From positions 1-44,430 of the forward strand of contig QEXW01000153.1 of the NCBI GenBank assembly GCA_003130845.1: 44,430 bases of DNA. The letters are read 5' to 3'. Source of the stretch: Anaerolineae bacterium. Lineage in GTDB: Bacteria > Chloroflexota > Anaerolineae > Anaerolineales > Villigracilaceae. Under the pieces are notes generated by a model. The model was not told where the DNA came from. It saw only the letters and a program-made list of their open reading frames with translations, and searched no databases. How positions within the stretch are numbered: the first letter of the stretch is position 1; each line of letters starts with the position of its first letter. Both the position numbers and the translations under genes were made by a program. This document shows positions 32,961-42,467 of this stretch, one piece after another.

Positions 32961-34526
32961 CTATCCCTGCCATTGGATTTGATTTTTTTGATACATTGCC
33001 TGAAGAATCTCACGATTAATCGCAACGGCTGACATCGCAAAGCCGATTAACACCCAAATATACCGAAAGAGCAACCCGTGTAGGAACATTCCACTGATTA
33101 GGAATGTGGTGAGCGAAAATATCAGGGCAACAGTCCAAGAGGTCCAGCTGGTGTGGATGTGATACTCATCATATTTTTTATATGACCGCCAAAGCGACGC
33201 AAAGAGCGAGAAAAAGAAAAACGCAAAGGTGAGAAAGCCTGCTAACCCCATTTCTGAGAGAATCTCGACATAGAGTGAGTGTGGGTTCTTTCTACCTTGC
33301 GCCGAGGCGCGGTAGGTGGAATTCACTAATCCCAATTCGCTGGCATATTTCCAGTAGTGGTTCGAGTAGTTACCAAATCCAACGCCGAGAAAGGGATGAT
33401 CCCAAAACATCGCCATGCCGGCTTTCATTTGGTTATTGCGGCTGACAAAAGAGGAATCTTGGTATAGCGCATACTCGTCATTGGTCTGGAACACCGCGCG
33501 CAGAGAAAATAACCGTTCGGTGTAGTTAGAGGGTAGCAGGATGAACATCGAGATGATAACCAATGCCCCGACCATCATCTGCACAGGTCGGATTTTCATT
33601 TCCAGGGCTACCAATGGCAAAATGAGACCCATCGCCAGAAAAGCACCGCGACTATTGGTGAAGATGACTGCCAGCAAAAGCACCAGGGAGGCGAGCAGTG
33701 CCAATAGTCTGCGGCGGCCATTCTTTTCATAGCGCAGCTGATATAGGGCGAGCGGCACGGAGGCTGCCAGCACTTGCCCCCACATGTTTGATTCGCCAAT
33801 TGGTCCGCCATACCGTAACGTGCCGCTTGCATCCAGTTGTCCAATGATGCTCAATTGCGCCAACCCCAAAAAGGTCTGTTCGGTGCCGCTCATCATCTTA
33901 ACCACCCCCAAACCACCGACAATTGTCATGGTTGCCAGGAAAACGCGCAAACAAGTTTCCCATTTTTCTCGTGTATCCAGCGTGACGAAAATGATAATGC
34001 CGATTAGAATGTCTTTGGTGACGTCAATAATTACATTCAGTGCATCACCCAGGTCAGACGAAACCAAACTGGAGCTGACAATGACCCCATAAAAGAGCAG
34101 CAGTGTCCATTCGGCCCGACCCATTTGGGGTAACTTAAACTTACCGGTTTGCAAAAAGTAATTTGCTATGATGCTGACACCAATCACTGCCACCAGCGGC
34201 TTGTTAATGCTGGGTAGCCCCTGGGTGGTCATCAAGTCAGATGCGTTGGTAAAGACCATGATGGTGAGAAGATAGGCGCCCAACTCTGGTTTCTGATAAA
34301 TTGCCATGACGATGACGAACCCAATGATGCCCGCAAAAGCCAATACTTTGAGTTCCATATCGCCATAGGCGATGCCCAATCCGCCGACACTGGCAGCAAG
34401 CAAAGCGGCGACGGCAAATATCCCCCACGGAATGTTGCGGGTGTAAAGTTTGGGTAGGTAATGGGTGCTTCTGTCGTTTTCTGGCGTCATGGTGCTAGAA
34501 GAAGTGGAATGGATGTGCGTATTCAT
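32961..34526 (-). CDS. Wzy/O-antigen-ligase-family membrane protein
   Basis: A 521-residue membrane protein with about 12 hydrophobic segments and one large extracytoplasmic loop (about residues 345-430). The loop holds FWDHPFLGVGFGNYSNHYW and NPHSLYVEILSEMGLAG, the typical G-x-G-x-x-N-x-x and H-N/S-x-x-L pattern of the Wzy_C/O-antigen ligase family. Such proteins polymerise or transfer lipid-linked repeat units. Being next to Wzx and GT4 genes favours the polymerase role. It would work with the Wzz-like protein of the plus operon, which should control its product length. Confidence 0.88.
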   Translation of the reverse strand: MNTHIHSTSSSTMTPENDRSTHYLPKLYTRNIPWGIFAVAALLAASVGGLGIAYGDMELKVLAFAGIIGFVIVMAIYQKPELGAYLLTIMVFTNASDLMTTQGLPSINKPLVAVIGVSIIANYFLQTGKFKLPQMGRAEWTLLLFYGVIVSSSLVSSDLGDALNVIIDVTKDILIGIIIFVTLDTREKWETCLRVFLATMTIVGGLGVVKMMSGTEQTFLGLAQLSIIGQLDASGTLRYGGPIGESNMWGQVLAASVPLALYQLRYEKNGRRRLLALLASLVLLLAVIFTNSRGAFLAMGLILPLVALEMKIRPVQMMVGALVIISMFILLPSNYTERLFSLRAVFQTNDEYALYQDSSFVSRNNQMKAGMAMFWDHPFLGVGFGNYSNHYWKYASELGLVNSTYRASAQGRKNPHSLYVEILSEMGLAGFLTFAFFFFSLFASLWRSYKKYDEYHIHTSWTSWTVALIFSLTTFLISGMFLHGLLFRYIWVLIGFAMSAVAINREILQAMYQKNQIQWQG

Positions 34527-34581
34527 TCAAAAAGCCTTTTCTGCGGAGCAGGAGAGTAGCCTGTTCGGCGTTACGTTTGGG

Positions 34582-36048
34582 TCAAGAACGCTTGGCGGTC
34601 AGTACCAATTGTGCTAACCGAAAGAGCGCATCACCTTCCAAGCGCCAGATGATGAGCAAGTAAAGCGTGGCACCGGTCAGAACAACCATCGGCAATTGGG
34701 CAAACGGGCTCAGGTTTTGTGTGAAGAGAAGGGTCCCCCAGGCGGTTGGCAGCATAAACACAATCCCCAGCGCTGCGGGTTTTATCTCAGCGAGAATGTC
34801 TCCCCATGAAACATGGATGAAGCGCCCGGCGACATACAGCGTAATGGCCTGGTCGAAAATGATGGCAATCAGGTAGCCCCAGGCAAAACCAAGCAACCCG
34901 AATTGCGAGCCAAGCAGGAGGGCCGGCACCAAGATGGCTGCGCTCATGATGTTGAGTTTGAAGAGGATATCCGGTCGCCCAAGGGCTTTATAGACATCCC
35001 CCGCATGATATCCGACGGAGTAAATCAGCGCGTACATAGAGAGGATGCGCAACAGCGGAATGGCTTCCAGCCACTGCTCACCGAAGAAGACGCGTACAAT
35101 CGGTTCCGCGGCGACAAGCAATCCAAAGCAGAGCGGCATGACAATCAGTTGCACCAGGCGGATGGAGACCAAAAAGCCACGCCGCAACTCATCGGGCTTA
35201 TCTTGAATGGAAGAAAAGGCCGGAAATAAGACCGAAGCAATCAGCCACAAATTCCCCACAATCAACATTTCTGGCAAGCGGTAGGAGATACTAAACACAC
35301 CGAGCGCGGCCACTCCCAACAGCCGTCCAATCACAAGGTAGCTCAAATTATCTACAAACACCGCCAAAACATCCACTCCTGTCACTGAAGCCCCGAACTG
35401 GATTAATTGACGGGCTAGCGGTAGATTGATTCGCAAGCGGGGCCGCCAAGGCTTGATGAGCCATGCCGCCAGCGTTGAGGCTAGCGCCCCCGCCAACTGT
35501 CCAAAGACCAACGACCATACCCCTAAGCCGCTCAACGCTAGCCACAGTGAGAGGATACCTTTGACAACGGTATTGCCCATATCGGGGATGAATTTGCGGC
35601 GGTAGTCTAGGTCGCGCATCAGCAAGTTGATGTGAGTTGCCCCCAGGGCGTTGATGGCAAACGAAAGCCCCAGCCAGCTTAAAACGGGCGTCACTTGCGG
35701 TTCTTGAAAATAGGCTGCAAAAAGAGGAGCCAGCGGTAAAACCAACAGTGAAAGCACGACCCCAAGGAGCAGATTGATGGTGAAGACCGTGTTCGCAGCC
35801 TCTTCCACATCGTCACGCCGTTGAATGAGCGCTAGCCCTAACCCTAAATCTTTGACCACCGCAAGGTAATTCATCGCAACCACTGCAATGGCCACAAGCC
35901 CGAAATCTTCTTTGCTCAGCAGACGGGCCAAAATAGAGGTCGTCAGCAGCAAAATGCTTTTGCTAACCCCAAACGATAGAAAATTCCAAATCACTCCTCG
36001 CCCTGCTTTACGGGCAATCGAAGTGCGTTCATTCGATGAGTTGTTCAC
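34582..36048 (-). CDS. Wzx-type polysaccharide flippase (MOP superfamily)
   Basis: A 488-residue protein with about 12-14 membrane helices and the N-terminal signature of lipopolysaccharide/exopolysaccharide flippases: RKAGRGVIWNFLSFGVSKSILLLTTSILARLLSKEDFGLVAIA, then GLGLALIQRRD. It moves lipid-linked repeat units across the membrane. The start is a GTG at 36048, supported by AAGGG 7 nt upstream; no in-frame ATG lies nearby. It sits between the Wzy-like gene (55 bp) and an acyltransferase-like gene (21 bp) in the minus operon. Confidence 0.9.
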   Translation of the reverse strand: MNNSSNERTSIARKAGRGVIWNFLSFGVSKSILLLTTSILARLLSKEDFGLVAIAVVAMNYLAVVKDLGLGLALIQRRDDVEEAANTVFTINLLLGVVLSLLVLPLAPLFAAYFQEPQVTPVLSWLGLSFAINALGATHINLLMRDLDYRRKFIPDMGNTVVKGILSLWLALSGLGVWSLVFGQLAGALASTLAAWLIKPWRPRLRINLPLARQLIQFGASVTGVDVLAVFVDNLSYLVIGRLLGVAALGVFSISYRLPEMLIVGNLWLIASVLFPAFSSIQDKPDELRRGFLVSIRLVQLIVMPLCFGLLVAAEPIVRVFFGEQWLEAIPLLRILSMYALIYSVGYHAGDVYKALGRPDILFKLNIMSAAILVPALLLGSQFGLLGFAWGYLIAIIFDQAITLYVAGRFIHVSWGDILAEIKPAALGIVFMLPTAWGTLLFTQNLSPFAQLPMVVLTGATLYLLIIWRLEGDALFRLAQLVLTAKRS

Positions 36049-36055
36049 TGTGTTT

Positions 36056-36060
36056 CCCTT
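36056..36060 (-). promoter_or_regulatory. Ribosome-binding site AAGGG supporting the GTG start of Wzx
   Basis: AAGGG lies 7 nt before the GTG at 36048. It supports a non-ATG start. Confidence 0.6.
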
Positions 36061-36069
36061 TTTGGCCGG

Positions 36070-37245
36070 TCAAATATGTCGTTTGTCAACCCGATGGGTA
36101 ATCCAATCCGGGCGATATTTTGCCACTTGCAGCAACCAGGCTTTCCATTTTTGCGCGAAGCGGACACTGGTCAAAGCCGCCTTTCCAAGCGGGGATAGCG
36201 TCAGCCATCCTTCCACGAGATTTCTACGCCCAGGCCAAATTTTGTTTACATACGAATTGGGCTGGGTGGAACTATCAATGTACTCTAAATCGCGGAAGGC
36301 ATCTTCAGCGTGTTCTAGCATCTGAATCAGATTGACCGTTCCCGGCGAATATTTTGCGTAGCGCGTGTCCCAACCCAGCTTGAAACCAAAACCCACATTG
36401 CCCGAAAGTAGATTCACGGTGGAGGCGATGATGGTTTGGTCCAAGCGGAGTTCGGTGAGGAATAAACGACCCGCACGCTGAAAACCCGCACTCATCTCAC
36501 GAAAGAATTCTAAATCGTTCGCGCGAGAAGCAATGGAGGTCTTTTGTTGTTCCTTCCAACCCATGTGTTCTAACCGTAGGAATTCTTGCAAACTGTGGTT
36601 CAGCGGCTGGTCTCCACGCTGGACAATCCAATCTACCGTGCCTAATGCTTTGAGTTGTCGCACATGCCGTTGATAGTCTTTGTGTGCATGATGAGAAATG
36701 CTTGGCAATGCCTGAAAGTCATTCTGACCGGGGCGCAGCACGGGGCGTTGCCAGGTTTGCAAGAGGTGCCACTGGAAACCGGAAGCCGAAATAGCCGCCC
36801 TGGTTTCTGCTGCCGCAGCAAGCTCTTGCGGAAAATTATCCACATATAGCCCGTGCCAAAGGTGTTGTTCTGTGGCCAGGAATTGTGCCAAACGTTGCAG
36901 CGCTTGTTGCGCATAGTCTCTATCTAGCAATAAACCGGATAGATACGAATGCTCTGAGGCAAACATGGACAAGTGCGGTAAAGGAAAATGCCGATTGGGT
37001 TGATGAGATTGGAACAAAGCAACCCCAATCAGCGTGGAAGTGCCTCTGGTCTTTCTCTCGATGAATATACCGAACGCGTTTTGATTTGCCATAAGATGCC
37101 GAATGGCCGGTATGACAAAATAGGGTGAGAGAAACGCGTTTGGCACGCTGGCCCGTGTCTCCAAGTCCACCCAGGCTGAAAGTGATTGCGCAGCAAATTC
37201 GGTTGCAGGCACGAGTTGCAGGGTAATTTCAGACCATGAATGCAT
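36070..37245 (-). CDS. FemAB/GNAT-like acyltransferase, paralogue A
   Basis: A 391-residue soluble protein resembling the FemAB-like/CelD (GNAT_6) group often found in exopolysaccharide clusters, where acyl or aminoacyl transfer to sugars is the usual proposal. The C-terminal GNAT core includes LRLEHMGWKEQQKTSIASRA, RLFLTELRLDQTIIASTVNL and GFKLGWDTRYAKYSPGTVNL. It is clearly paralogous to the next gene upstream over its whole length (PNAFLSPYFVIPA, PNRHFPLPHL, WPGRRNLVEGWLTLSPLGKAA in both with few changes). It starts 7 bp after that gene, so tandem duplication is likely. The donor and acceptor are unknown. Confidence 0.82.
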   Translation of the reverse strand: MHSWSEITLQLVPATEFAAQSLSAWVDLETRASVPNAFLSPYFVIPAIRHLMANQNAFGIFIERKTRGTSTLIGVALFQSHQPNRHFPLPHLSMFASEHSYLSGLLLDRDYAQQALQRLAQFLATEQHLWHGLYVDNFPQELAAAAETRAAISASGFQWHLLQTWQRPVLRPGQNDFQALPSISHHAHKDYQRHVRQLKALGTVDWIVQRGDQPLNHSLQEFLRLEHMGWKEQQKTSIASRANDLEFFREMSAGFQRAGRLFLTELRLDQTIIASTVNLLSGNVGFGFKLGWDTRYAKYSPGTVNLIQMLEHAEDAFRDLEYIDSSTQPNSYVNKIWPGRRNLVEGWLTLSPLGKAALTSVRFAQKWKAWLLQVAKYRPDWITHRVDKRHI

Positions 37246-37252
37246 ACGGTGC

Positions 37253-38401
37253 TTATTGACTGCTTTTCAAGCGTGAACGTAGAGCGGATTTGAGTTTTTT
37301 GGCGTTTTGTACTGCTTGTAATGCCGCTTCTCCTAGCAACGTGAGTGAAAACCAACCTTCGCACAACTTGCGACGACCAGGCCAAAATTCATTGATGTAT
37401 GAATCTGGCGCAGTACAGCCATCAATATAAGTTAAGGATGGACACTGCGCCAGGTGTTGAATGAACTTGATTTCGTTAATAATCCCTAAGCCATATTCTG
37501 CGTATGCGTTATCCCACCCGATTTTCAATGCAAACCCAACCTCAGCGGAAATGATGTTGGCAGTAGAGGCAATCACTTGCCGATTTAGACGGATTTCTGT
37601 CAGATAGGCGCGACCGGCGCGATGAAATCCGTTCATCATTTCTCGGAAGAAATTGGCTTCGTGCGGGTTGGAAAGCAAAGATGTTCCATTCTCTTTTTTC
37701 CAGCCGGAATGTTCTACGCGTAGGAAATCTTCTAGGCTGGATTGGAAGGCGTTTGGCGCATTCATCTGCACAGCCCATTCAATGACACCATGCTCTTCTA
37801 ACCGCTTTAAGTTTTTTTGATAATTTTTTTGTCGTCGTTTTGGAATGTAAGAAGTCAGGGTAGTTTCTGCTTCTTGGGGGAACAAAATTGCCCGTTCCCA
37901 TTCTTCCACTCCATGCCAGCGTATATGCTGTTCGCGAGCGGCGTCTTGGGCTTGCTCGTTCCAAAGGATTTCTTGCGAGGCGTTGTTGATATACAACCCG
38001 TGCCAAATCTGCTTGGTATGGCGCAGCGTTTGGTATAGATGTGCTTGCACCTCGGCAGCGCAACTTTGGTCAATCAGGAAGTCGGAGAGATAAGAATGAA
38101 TCGATAAAAATGCAGCGAGATGTGGCAGAGGAAAACGGCGGTTGGGTCGCCGAGTCTGAAACCAAGCGACACCCACCAAATCGCGACTGCCCGCGGAGAG
38201 TTTCTCTATAAATATCCCGAAGCATGCTTCGGCTGGTACCAAGTATTTCAGTGCAGGCAGTACAAAATACGGGGAGAGGAAGGCATTCGGGTATATGGCG
38301 CGCTTTTCGAGGTCAGCCCAGGCTGCGACGAGGCGATGGTCTACCTCGGCAGGGGTCAGGAAGCGTGTTTCGTAGCGGCATGAACTTTGGTTAATGTTCA
38401 T
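37253..38401 (-). CDS. FemAB/GNAT-like acyltransferase, paralogue B
   Basis: A 382-residue protein with the same organisation as its neighbour: PNAFLSPYFVLPA, PNRRFPLPHL, WHGLYINNASQE, VEHSGWKKENGTSLLS, RAYLTEIRLNRQVIASTANI, GFALKIGWDNAYAEYGLGIINEI and WPGRRKLCEGWFSLTLLGEAA. The start at 38401 has AAGGAT 6 nt upstream, inside the end of the preceding gene. The two paralogues differ most in their N-terminal 30 residues and in the middle, consistent with different sugar targets. The function is inferred from family and neighbourhood only. Confidence 0.82.
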   Translation of the reverse strand: MNINQSSCRYETRFLTPAEVDHRLVAAWADLEKRAIYPNAFLSPYFVLPALKYLVPAEACFGIFIEKLSAGSRDLVGVAWFQTRRPNRRFPLPHLAAFLSIHSYLSDFLIDQSCAAEVQAHLYQTLRHTKQIWHGLYINNASQEILWNEQAQDAAREQHIRWHGVEEWERAILFPQEAETTLTSYIPKRRQKNYQKNLKRLEEHGVIEWAVQMNAPNAFQSSLEDFLRVEHSGWKKENGTSLLSNPHEANFFREMMNGFHRAGRAYLTEIRLNRQVIASTANIISAEVGFALKIGWDNAYAEYGLGIINEIKFIQHLAQCPSLTYIDGCTAPDSYINEFWPGRRKLCEGWFSLTLLGEAALQAVQNAKKLKSALRSRLKSSQ

Positions 38402-38408
38402 AATATCC

Positions 38409-40115
38409 TTAAGGGGCACGCAGTTGTTCAAGTTGCAGCAGGGCTGAATTGAACCCCAGAGATTGCACAGCGTTCGGATGCGCTTGATATAACTCTCGCA
38501 AGGTACGTGAATAGCCGGTTAGCACAATCATGCTTGGAGCGGCGAGGCGAGAGAGTGCTTCGCTTACGAATGTTGTTTGCTCCCCTTCGAGTTCGGCATA
38601 ATAGACAACAACCGTCTCGCCGTTAGCATGCTGGAAACGGCGTTCGGTGAACAGGCCATCTACGCCTAAACGGTCGTATGGGTCAGATGTTTGAAATCCG
38701 CGCGCATATAACGCGTTCAAATAATACTCTGGCGCCCAATGGGTGACCACAATCGGCAGTTTCAATCGTAAAGCCGTTTCAATCACTTGCTGTCGCTCTG
38801 TGGCAGCTTTTTGTGTGAAGTTCCTCCACTCGCCTAAAAGCACCCAACCATGACCATAGAGCGCCCGCACGCCCTCAGGAGTGGGAAAGGCAGCGCCAGG
38901 GCCCAAAACCACCCGAACACCGCTTTCGGCGGTTGGTTCATCGAATCTTCGCATTTCGAACCCGGGCCCCCAGGCTGCGTTCGCGCGGCTCAATTGCACT
39001 CCGACCAACCAGGGCGAGACCAGCACAACCAAAGAGAGCATCAACAGGATGACGTTTAAGTTCCGGCGCTGCGCAAACTGCATTAAAACCCATCCGCCTA
39101 GCCCCACCAGGAGTACCAGTGGCGGGAGAGAAGTGATGATAAATTTTGGCACACCCGATTTCAGCCAGGGCAAAGCGCTCAACAAACCAGCCATCACGGG
39201 CAACAGCAGGGGGTGACGTGTGCGCATGAGATGAGTTAAGCCCAGCAGAGCCAACCCAATCAAGCCTGGCGTAAACAACGGCGTGAGAGTCAGGCCAGAG
39301 CGCAACAAAATTTCGGATAGAGATACATCTGCTTGTGGACCTAGCGAGCCTGCCTGATTCATCACATACTGAACGGTTTGTACTTTGGCGAGAAAATCCG
39401 CTAGGCCGTAGCCACTCAGGGTGACCATTAACACAGCGCTCAGGCTGGCTAGGCTGCCCCACGTCACGGCATGCCGCCAATTTTTGGAGAGAGGTTTTTC
39501 CGTTGGCCAAATTAGCACATCAGCAAGGATAACCAGCGCGTAGGCTGCTACATTCCACCGAAAAGAAACCCCTAGTCCAAATAAAACGAGTGTGAGTGCA
39601 TACAAGAGGGAAGTGCGCGCAGCAGGCAAGGCGGTTTGTCGTAGGCAATAGCGCAAGAGCAGGTGTGCTGCCAGTGCCAAGCACATCGCAATCAGCGTGG
39701 GGGAGTATGTCAGACTCAGATAGGCCAATTCGGGTACAGCCAGCAAAAACGCTAGTGTTATCAGCGCTTTGTGTCCTGCCGTATGTTCGATTGAGATTTG
39801 CTTTAGCCAATCGAATGTGAGCAAAAGCAGCAAGATGGCAAAGCATACACCTGCCAGGCGTGTGAGTCGGAAGGCTGTATGGCGCAAGACAGGTTCGCTG
39901 GCCGGCAGCAAACTGAGTAAGCGGTCCATCATCCCATGATATGGAGAATAGACCGGCTGCACTTGTGGGTCACGCCCCATCACGTGATACGCAATGGAAG
40001 CGGCATCATCACCATCTATGTAAACGAACGTGCCTGCACGCCAGAAAATCAACCCCAGGAAGATTACTGGAAGTCCAATCCACCACCAATTCCAAGCATA
40101 CCGGTGTAAATTCAT
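38409..40115 (-). CDS. Polytopic GT-C/family-39-like membrane glycosyltransferase
   Basis: A 568-residue protein with about ten hydrophobic segments. The first extracytoplasmic loop carries acidic residues (VYIDGDDAAS, Asp34-Asp37) where GT-C enzymes of the GT39/ArnT type hold their catalytic Asp. The last 150 residues form a soluble, probably extracytoplasmic domain (RVVLGPGAAFPTPEGVRALYGHG onward). GT-C enzymes take sugars from polyprenyl phosphates. The assignment rests on topology and the acidic loop, so a non-enzymatic membrane protein remains possible. It lies between acyltransferase-like genes in the minus operon, 7 and 13 bp from its neighbours. Confidence 0.65.
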   Translation of the reverse strand: MNLHRYAWNWWWIGLPVIFLGLIFWRAGTFVYIDGDDAASIAYHVMGRDPQVQPVYSPYHGMMDRLLSLLPASEPVLRHTAFRLTRLAGVCFAILLLLLTFDWLKQISIEHTAGHKALITLAFLLAVPELAYLSLTYSPTLIAMCLALAAHLLLRYCLRQTALPAARTSLLYALTLVLFGLGVSFRWNVAAYALVILADVLIWPTEKPLSKNWRHAVTWGSLASLSAVLMVTLSGYGLADFLAKVQTVQYVMNQAGSLGPQADVSLSEILLRSGLTLTPLFTPGLIGLALLGLTHLMRTRHPLLLPVMAGLLSALPWLKSGVPKFIITSLPPLVLLVGLGGWVLMQFAQRRNLNVILLMLSLVVLVSPWLVGVQLSRANAAWGPGFEMRRFDEPTAESGVRVVLGPGAAFPTPEGVRALYGHGWVLLGEWRNFTQKAATERQQVIETALRLKLPIVVTHWAPEYYLNALYARGFQTSDPYDRLGVDGLFTERRFQHANGETVVVYYAELEGEQTTFVSEALSRLAAPSMIVLTGYSRTLRELYQAHPNAVQSLGFNSALLQLEQLRAP

Positions 40116-40128
40116 CTCTTGTTTTCCG

Positions 40129-41274
40129 TCAGAACGCCAGCTTTTTGAGTCGTTTCATAAACCTATACACGAGGGGTGAACGCTTTGCTGCTTGTTTTGC
40201 CGCCGTGAACAGGTTCCAGGCTGTAAACCCCAGGGTAGAGCGAAATAGCCGCAGCCAGTACATTCGCTCAGAATCGGTGGATAAACTCTTTTTATATTCT
40301 GCCTCGCCTGCCATAAAGTCGTACGTTTGATAGCCGAGCTGGGCGTTGCGCACAATGGCATAATAGTGTGAAACCAAGCCAGGCCGGTATAGATTGCCCG
40401 GTAGGTAGTGGAACCCACTCTGATAAAAATAGACCCGACCGCGATAGATGAAGTTATACAAATAGCCTAGCTCGACGGCAGGAGTGGAAATTCGTAAGAG
40501 CTGAATTTCCCCTTGCGCAAACCGCTGTGTGATGAGTGCCTGGTGAAAGCGGCAAAAAAACTCGTTTGAAAACGCACCGTCTTGCCCTCGTTCTTTCCAT
40601 TCCTTCTCGTGATAATACTTTAATTTCTCTAGAAAGAAGAGCGCTTCTTGCGCGTTTTGCGCTTCCTGAACTTCAACCCGTCCACCTTTTTCATATTCTT
40701 TGATAGAGCGGCGGATTTGGGCGCGTTTGTTGGCGCTGAGTAAACCGGCATAATCCATGTTTTGCTCTCGTATCTGTGCGAGATTGACGGAATAACTAGG
40801 CATGGTTTCTTGTACAACCATCCGGTGTTTTTGGGGATGTTCTTGCGGGTTGCCCAACTGCGCTGCAAATTGCGCTGAAATCGCGGGCAAGTACAGTTCA
40901 TCCCATCCTAGGGTGCGGCATGCCTGCTGGAACACAGAGAAATCTAGATGCAAGCTCGGATGGGTAAGAGCGGTGTTATATTCCTGATAGATTTTGTCGA
41001 AGTAAGGATTGGCTGTAGCGTTCAATGCCACAATGCGCCAAGGGTGGAAGAAGTTTTTGCGCTGGCTCATACCTGCAAAGAATGCCAGCACAGGTTCTTC
41101 GTTGGAAAATCCGATGAGGAGCCGAATATCTTGTTTTGTAGGCAGACTGCTGAGCCAGGTGGAAACCCAGCCCCAAGAAAGAAAATAATGATGAGGGCAG
41201 TGTTCCAGCATAGAGCGCCAGAGGTGTTCTGCGCGCTCCGGCTCTTTTCGCGGGTCAATGTGCGCGAATTTCAT
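40129..41274 (-). CDS. CelD/BcsL-type GNAT acetyltransferase
   Basis: A 381-residue protein of the CelD/BcsL (GNAT_6) acetyltransferase group associated with cellulose and exopolysaccharide loci. It has the opening HYFLSWGWVSTWLSSLP, a central MDYAGLLSANKRAQIRRSIKEYEK, and the GNAT core VELGYLYNFIYRGRVYFYQSGFHYLPGNLYRPGLVSHYYAI then YDFMAGEAEYKKSLSTD. It is only distantly related to the tandem pair downstream. Its ATG overlaps the stop of the GH26-like gene (ATGA), so the two are probably made together. Confidence 0.85.
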   Translation of the reverse strand: MKFAHIDPRKEPERAEHLWRSMLEHCPHHYFLSWGWVSTWLSSLPTKQDIRLLIGFSNEEPVLAFFAGMSQRKNFFHPWRIVALNATANPYFDKIYQEYNTALTHPSLHLDFSVFQQACRTLGWDELYLPAISAQFAAQLGNPQEHPQKHRMVVQETMPSYSVNLAQIREQNMDYAGLLSANKRAQIRRSIKEYEKGGRVEVQEAQNAQEALFFLEKLKYYHEKEWKERGQDGAFSNEFFCRFHQALITQRFAQGEIQLLRISTPAVELGYLYNFIYRGRVYFYQSGFHYLPGNLYRPGLVSHYYAIVRNAQLGYQTYDFMAGEAEYKKSLSTDSERMYWLRLFRSTLGFTAWNLFTAAKQAAKRSPLVYRFMKRLKKLAF

Positions 41275-42446
41275 CGGCGGACTTCTCCTAAAATGGCTGG
41301 ATTGTCCCCAACCAATTCACGGAATAGCGCTACTAATGCGGGATTATCCTGAACACGCATGGTGGTGTCGTTGGCCGGGTTGCCATCGTTTTGCCAGGCT
41401 TCGTTCCACCAGCTGAAACCAATCAGCGCCGGGTAGCGCATGGAGGTGATTGTCTCCAGTGCGTCGCGTGTCCAGGCTACCTGGTCGAGATAGGGATTGT
41501 TCTTGGCGCTGCCAAATTCGGTAATGATAATTGGCTTGCCAGGTGCTAATTGCGTCATGCGCGGATACATCGCATCCAGGCGTTCGCTAAAAATACTGTA
41601 ATACTGGCTATAGGGTGTATGCACGCCGTAAATACTGACCCCCAACCAGTCAATCCACGCATCGCCAGGATAGTAATTCTCAAACTGATTCCAGGCTTCG
41701 TTCGGATAGCTCCAACTATCAGCATGAAAAACCCAGGTGATGTTGTAAGCACCTTCTTCTCGGCACAGGCGGATGATATGGCGATACGCATCCCGAAAGC
41801 GCTCTGGCCCATCCGGCAGGGTTGGGTCACCATACTTTGTTGGTTCTTCACCGCCGTTGAAAATGCCCGACCAAGGGAAAGAATCCGAATTAACCTCTAC
41901 ACCATATTCCGCAATCAATGGCGTGCCAAAGTCGCGTGCGCTGCCGCACCAAGCGCGTACATCGGCGTCAAATTGTCCGCTGATGATGTTTTGAAGCGTG
42001 TAGAGCGGTTCATCGCCCCGTGATTTGAAAAAGGATTGCAACATTAGCCGCAGATAGGGGATACTCCCCTCTTCTCGAATCCAACGGGCGGTTTCCAGTG
42101 GGAACTCTTTTCCGCTGAACCAAAAGTGGGAGAAATATACCCAGGCGGCTTGTTTGCCAACTGCCGCTTCGTATTCGCGAAGCGCTTGGCGTGTGGTTAC
42201 TTGGGTATCGCCTCCACTCGGAAAAACCCCGTGATATAAGTGGTTGGCAGGTGGCAGAGGGATTGTTTCCCTTTTCGCCTCGGGCGAGGTTGTAGGTAAG
42301 ATAGTTTCACTTTCCTGAGTTTTAGGTCCCTCGTTGCGCGGGTTAGGCGCTGCCGGGCCAAATACCGAACAAGCCAGCGTGCTCCATACTAGAAACCATA
42401 ATCCAAGTCGTACCTTTAAGAATTGTTTGTGTTTATTTTTTTTCAA
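41271..42446 (-). CDS. GH26-like glycoside hydrolase lipoprotein
   Basis: A 391-residue predicted lipoprotein: basic N-terminus, hydrophobic core and lipobox STLAC with Cys26, then a Pro/Thr/Ser linker to about residue 65. The catalytic domain fits family GH26 (beta-mannanase type, TIM barrel). The acid/base Glu184 is in EYGVEVNSDSFPWSG and the nucleophile Glu310 is in KPIIITEFGS at the end of strand 7. The start is a TTG at 42446 backed by AGGAG 6 nt upstream; no usable ATG precedes the lipobox. Inside an exopolysaccharide operon it may trim or release the polymer, as other polymer systems carry hydrolases. This hints at, but does not prove, a mannose-containing backbone. Confidence 0.85.
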   Translation of the reverse strand: MKKNKHKQFLKVRLGLWFLVWSTLACSVFGPAAPNPRNEGPKTQESETILPTTSPEAKRETIPLPPANHLYHGVFPSGGDTQVTTRQALREYEAAVGKQAAWVYFSHFWFSGKEFPLETARWIREEGSIPYLRLMLQSFFKSRGDEPLYTLQNIISGQFDADVRAWCGSARDFGTPLIAEYGVEVNSDSFPWSGIFNGGEEPTKYGDPTLPDGPERFRDAYRHIIRLCREEGAYNITWVFHADSWSYPNEAWNQFENYYPGDAWIDWLGVSIYGVHTPYSQYYSIFSERLDAMYPRMTQLAPGKPIIITEFGSAKNNPYLDQVAWTRDALETITSMRYPALIGFSWWNEAWQNDGNPANDTTMRVQDNPALVALFRELVGDNPAILGEVRR

Positions 42447-42452
42447 ACGTTG

Positions 42453-42457
42453 CTCCT
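42453..42457 (-). promoter_or_regulatory. Shine-Dalgarno AGGAG that decides a TTG start
   Basis: AGGAG lies 6 nt upstream of the TTG at 42446. The encoded lipoprotein signal begins right there, so the TTG is the real start of the GH26-like gene. Confidence 0.7.
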
Positions 42458-42467
42458 GTTGGGCCGC

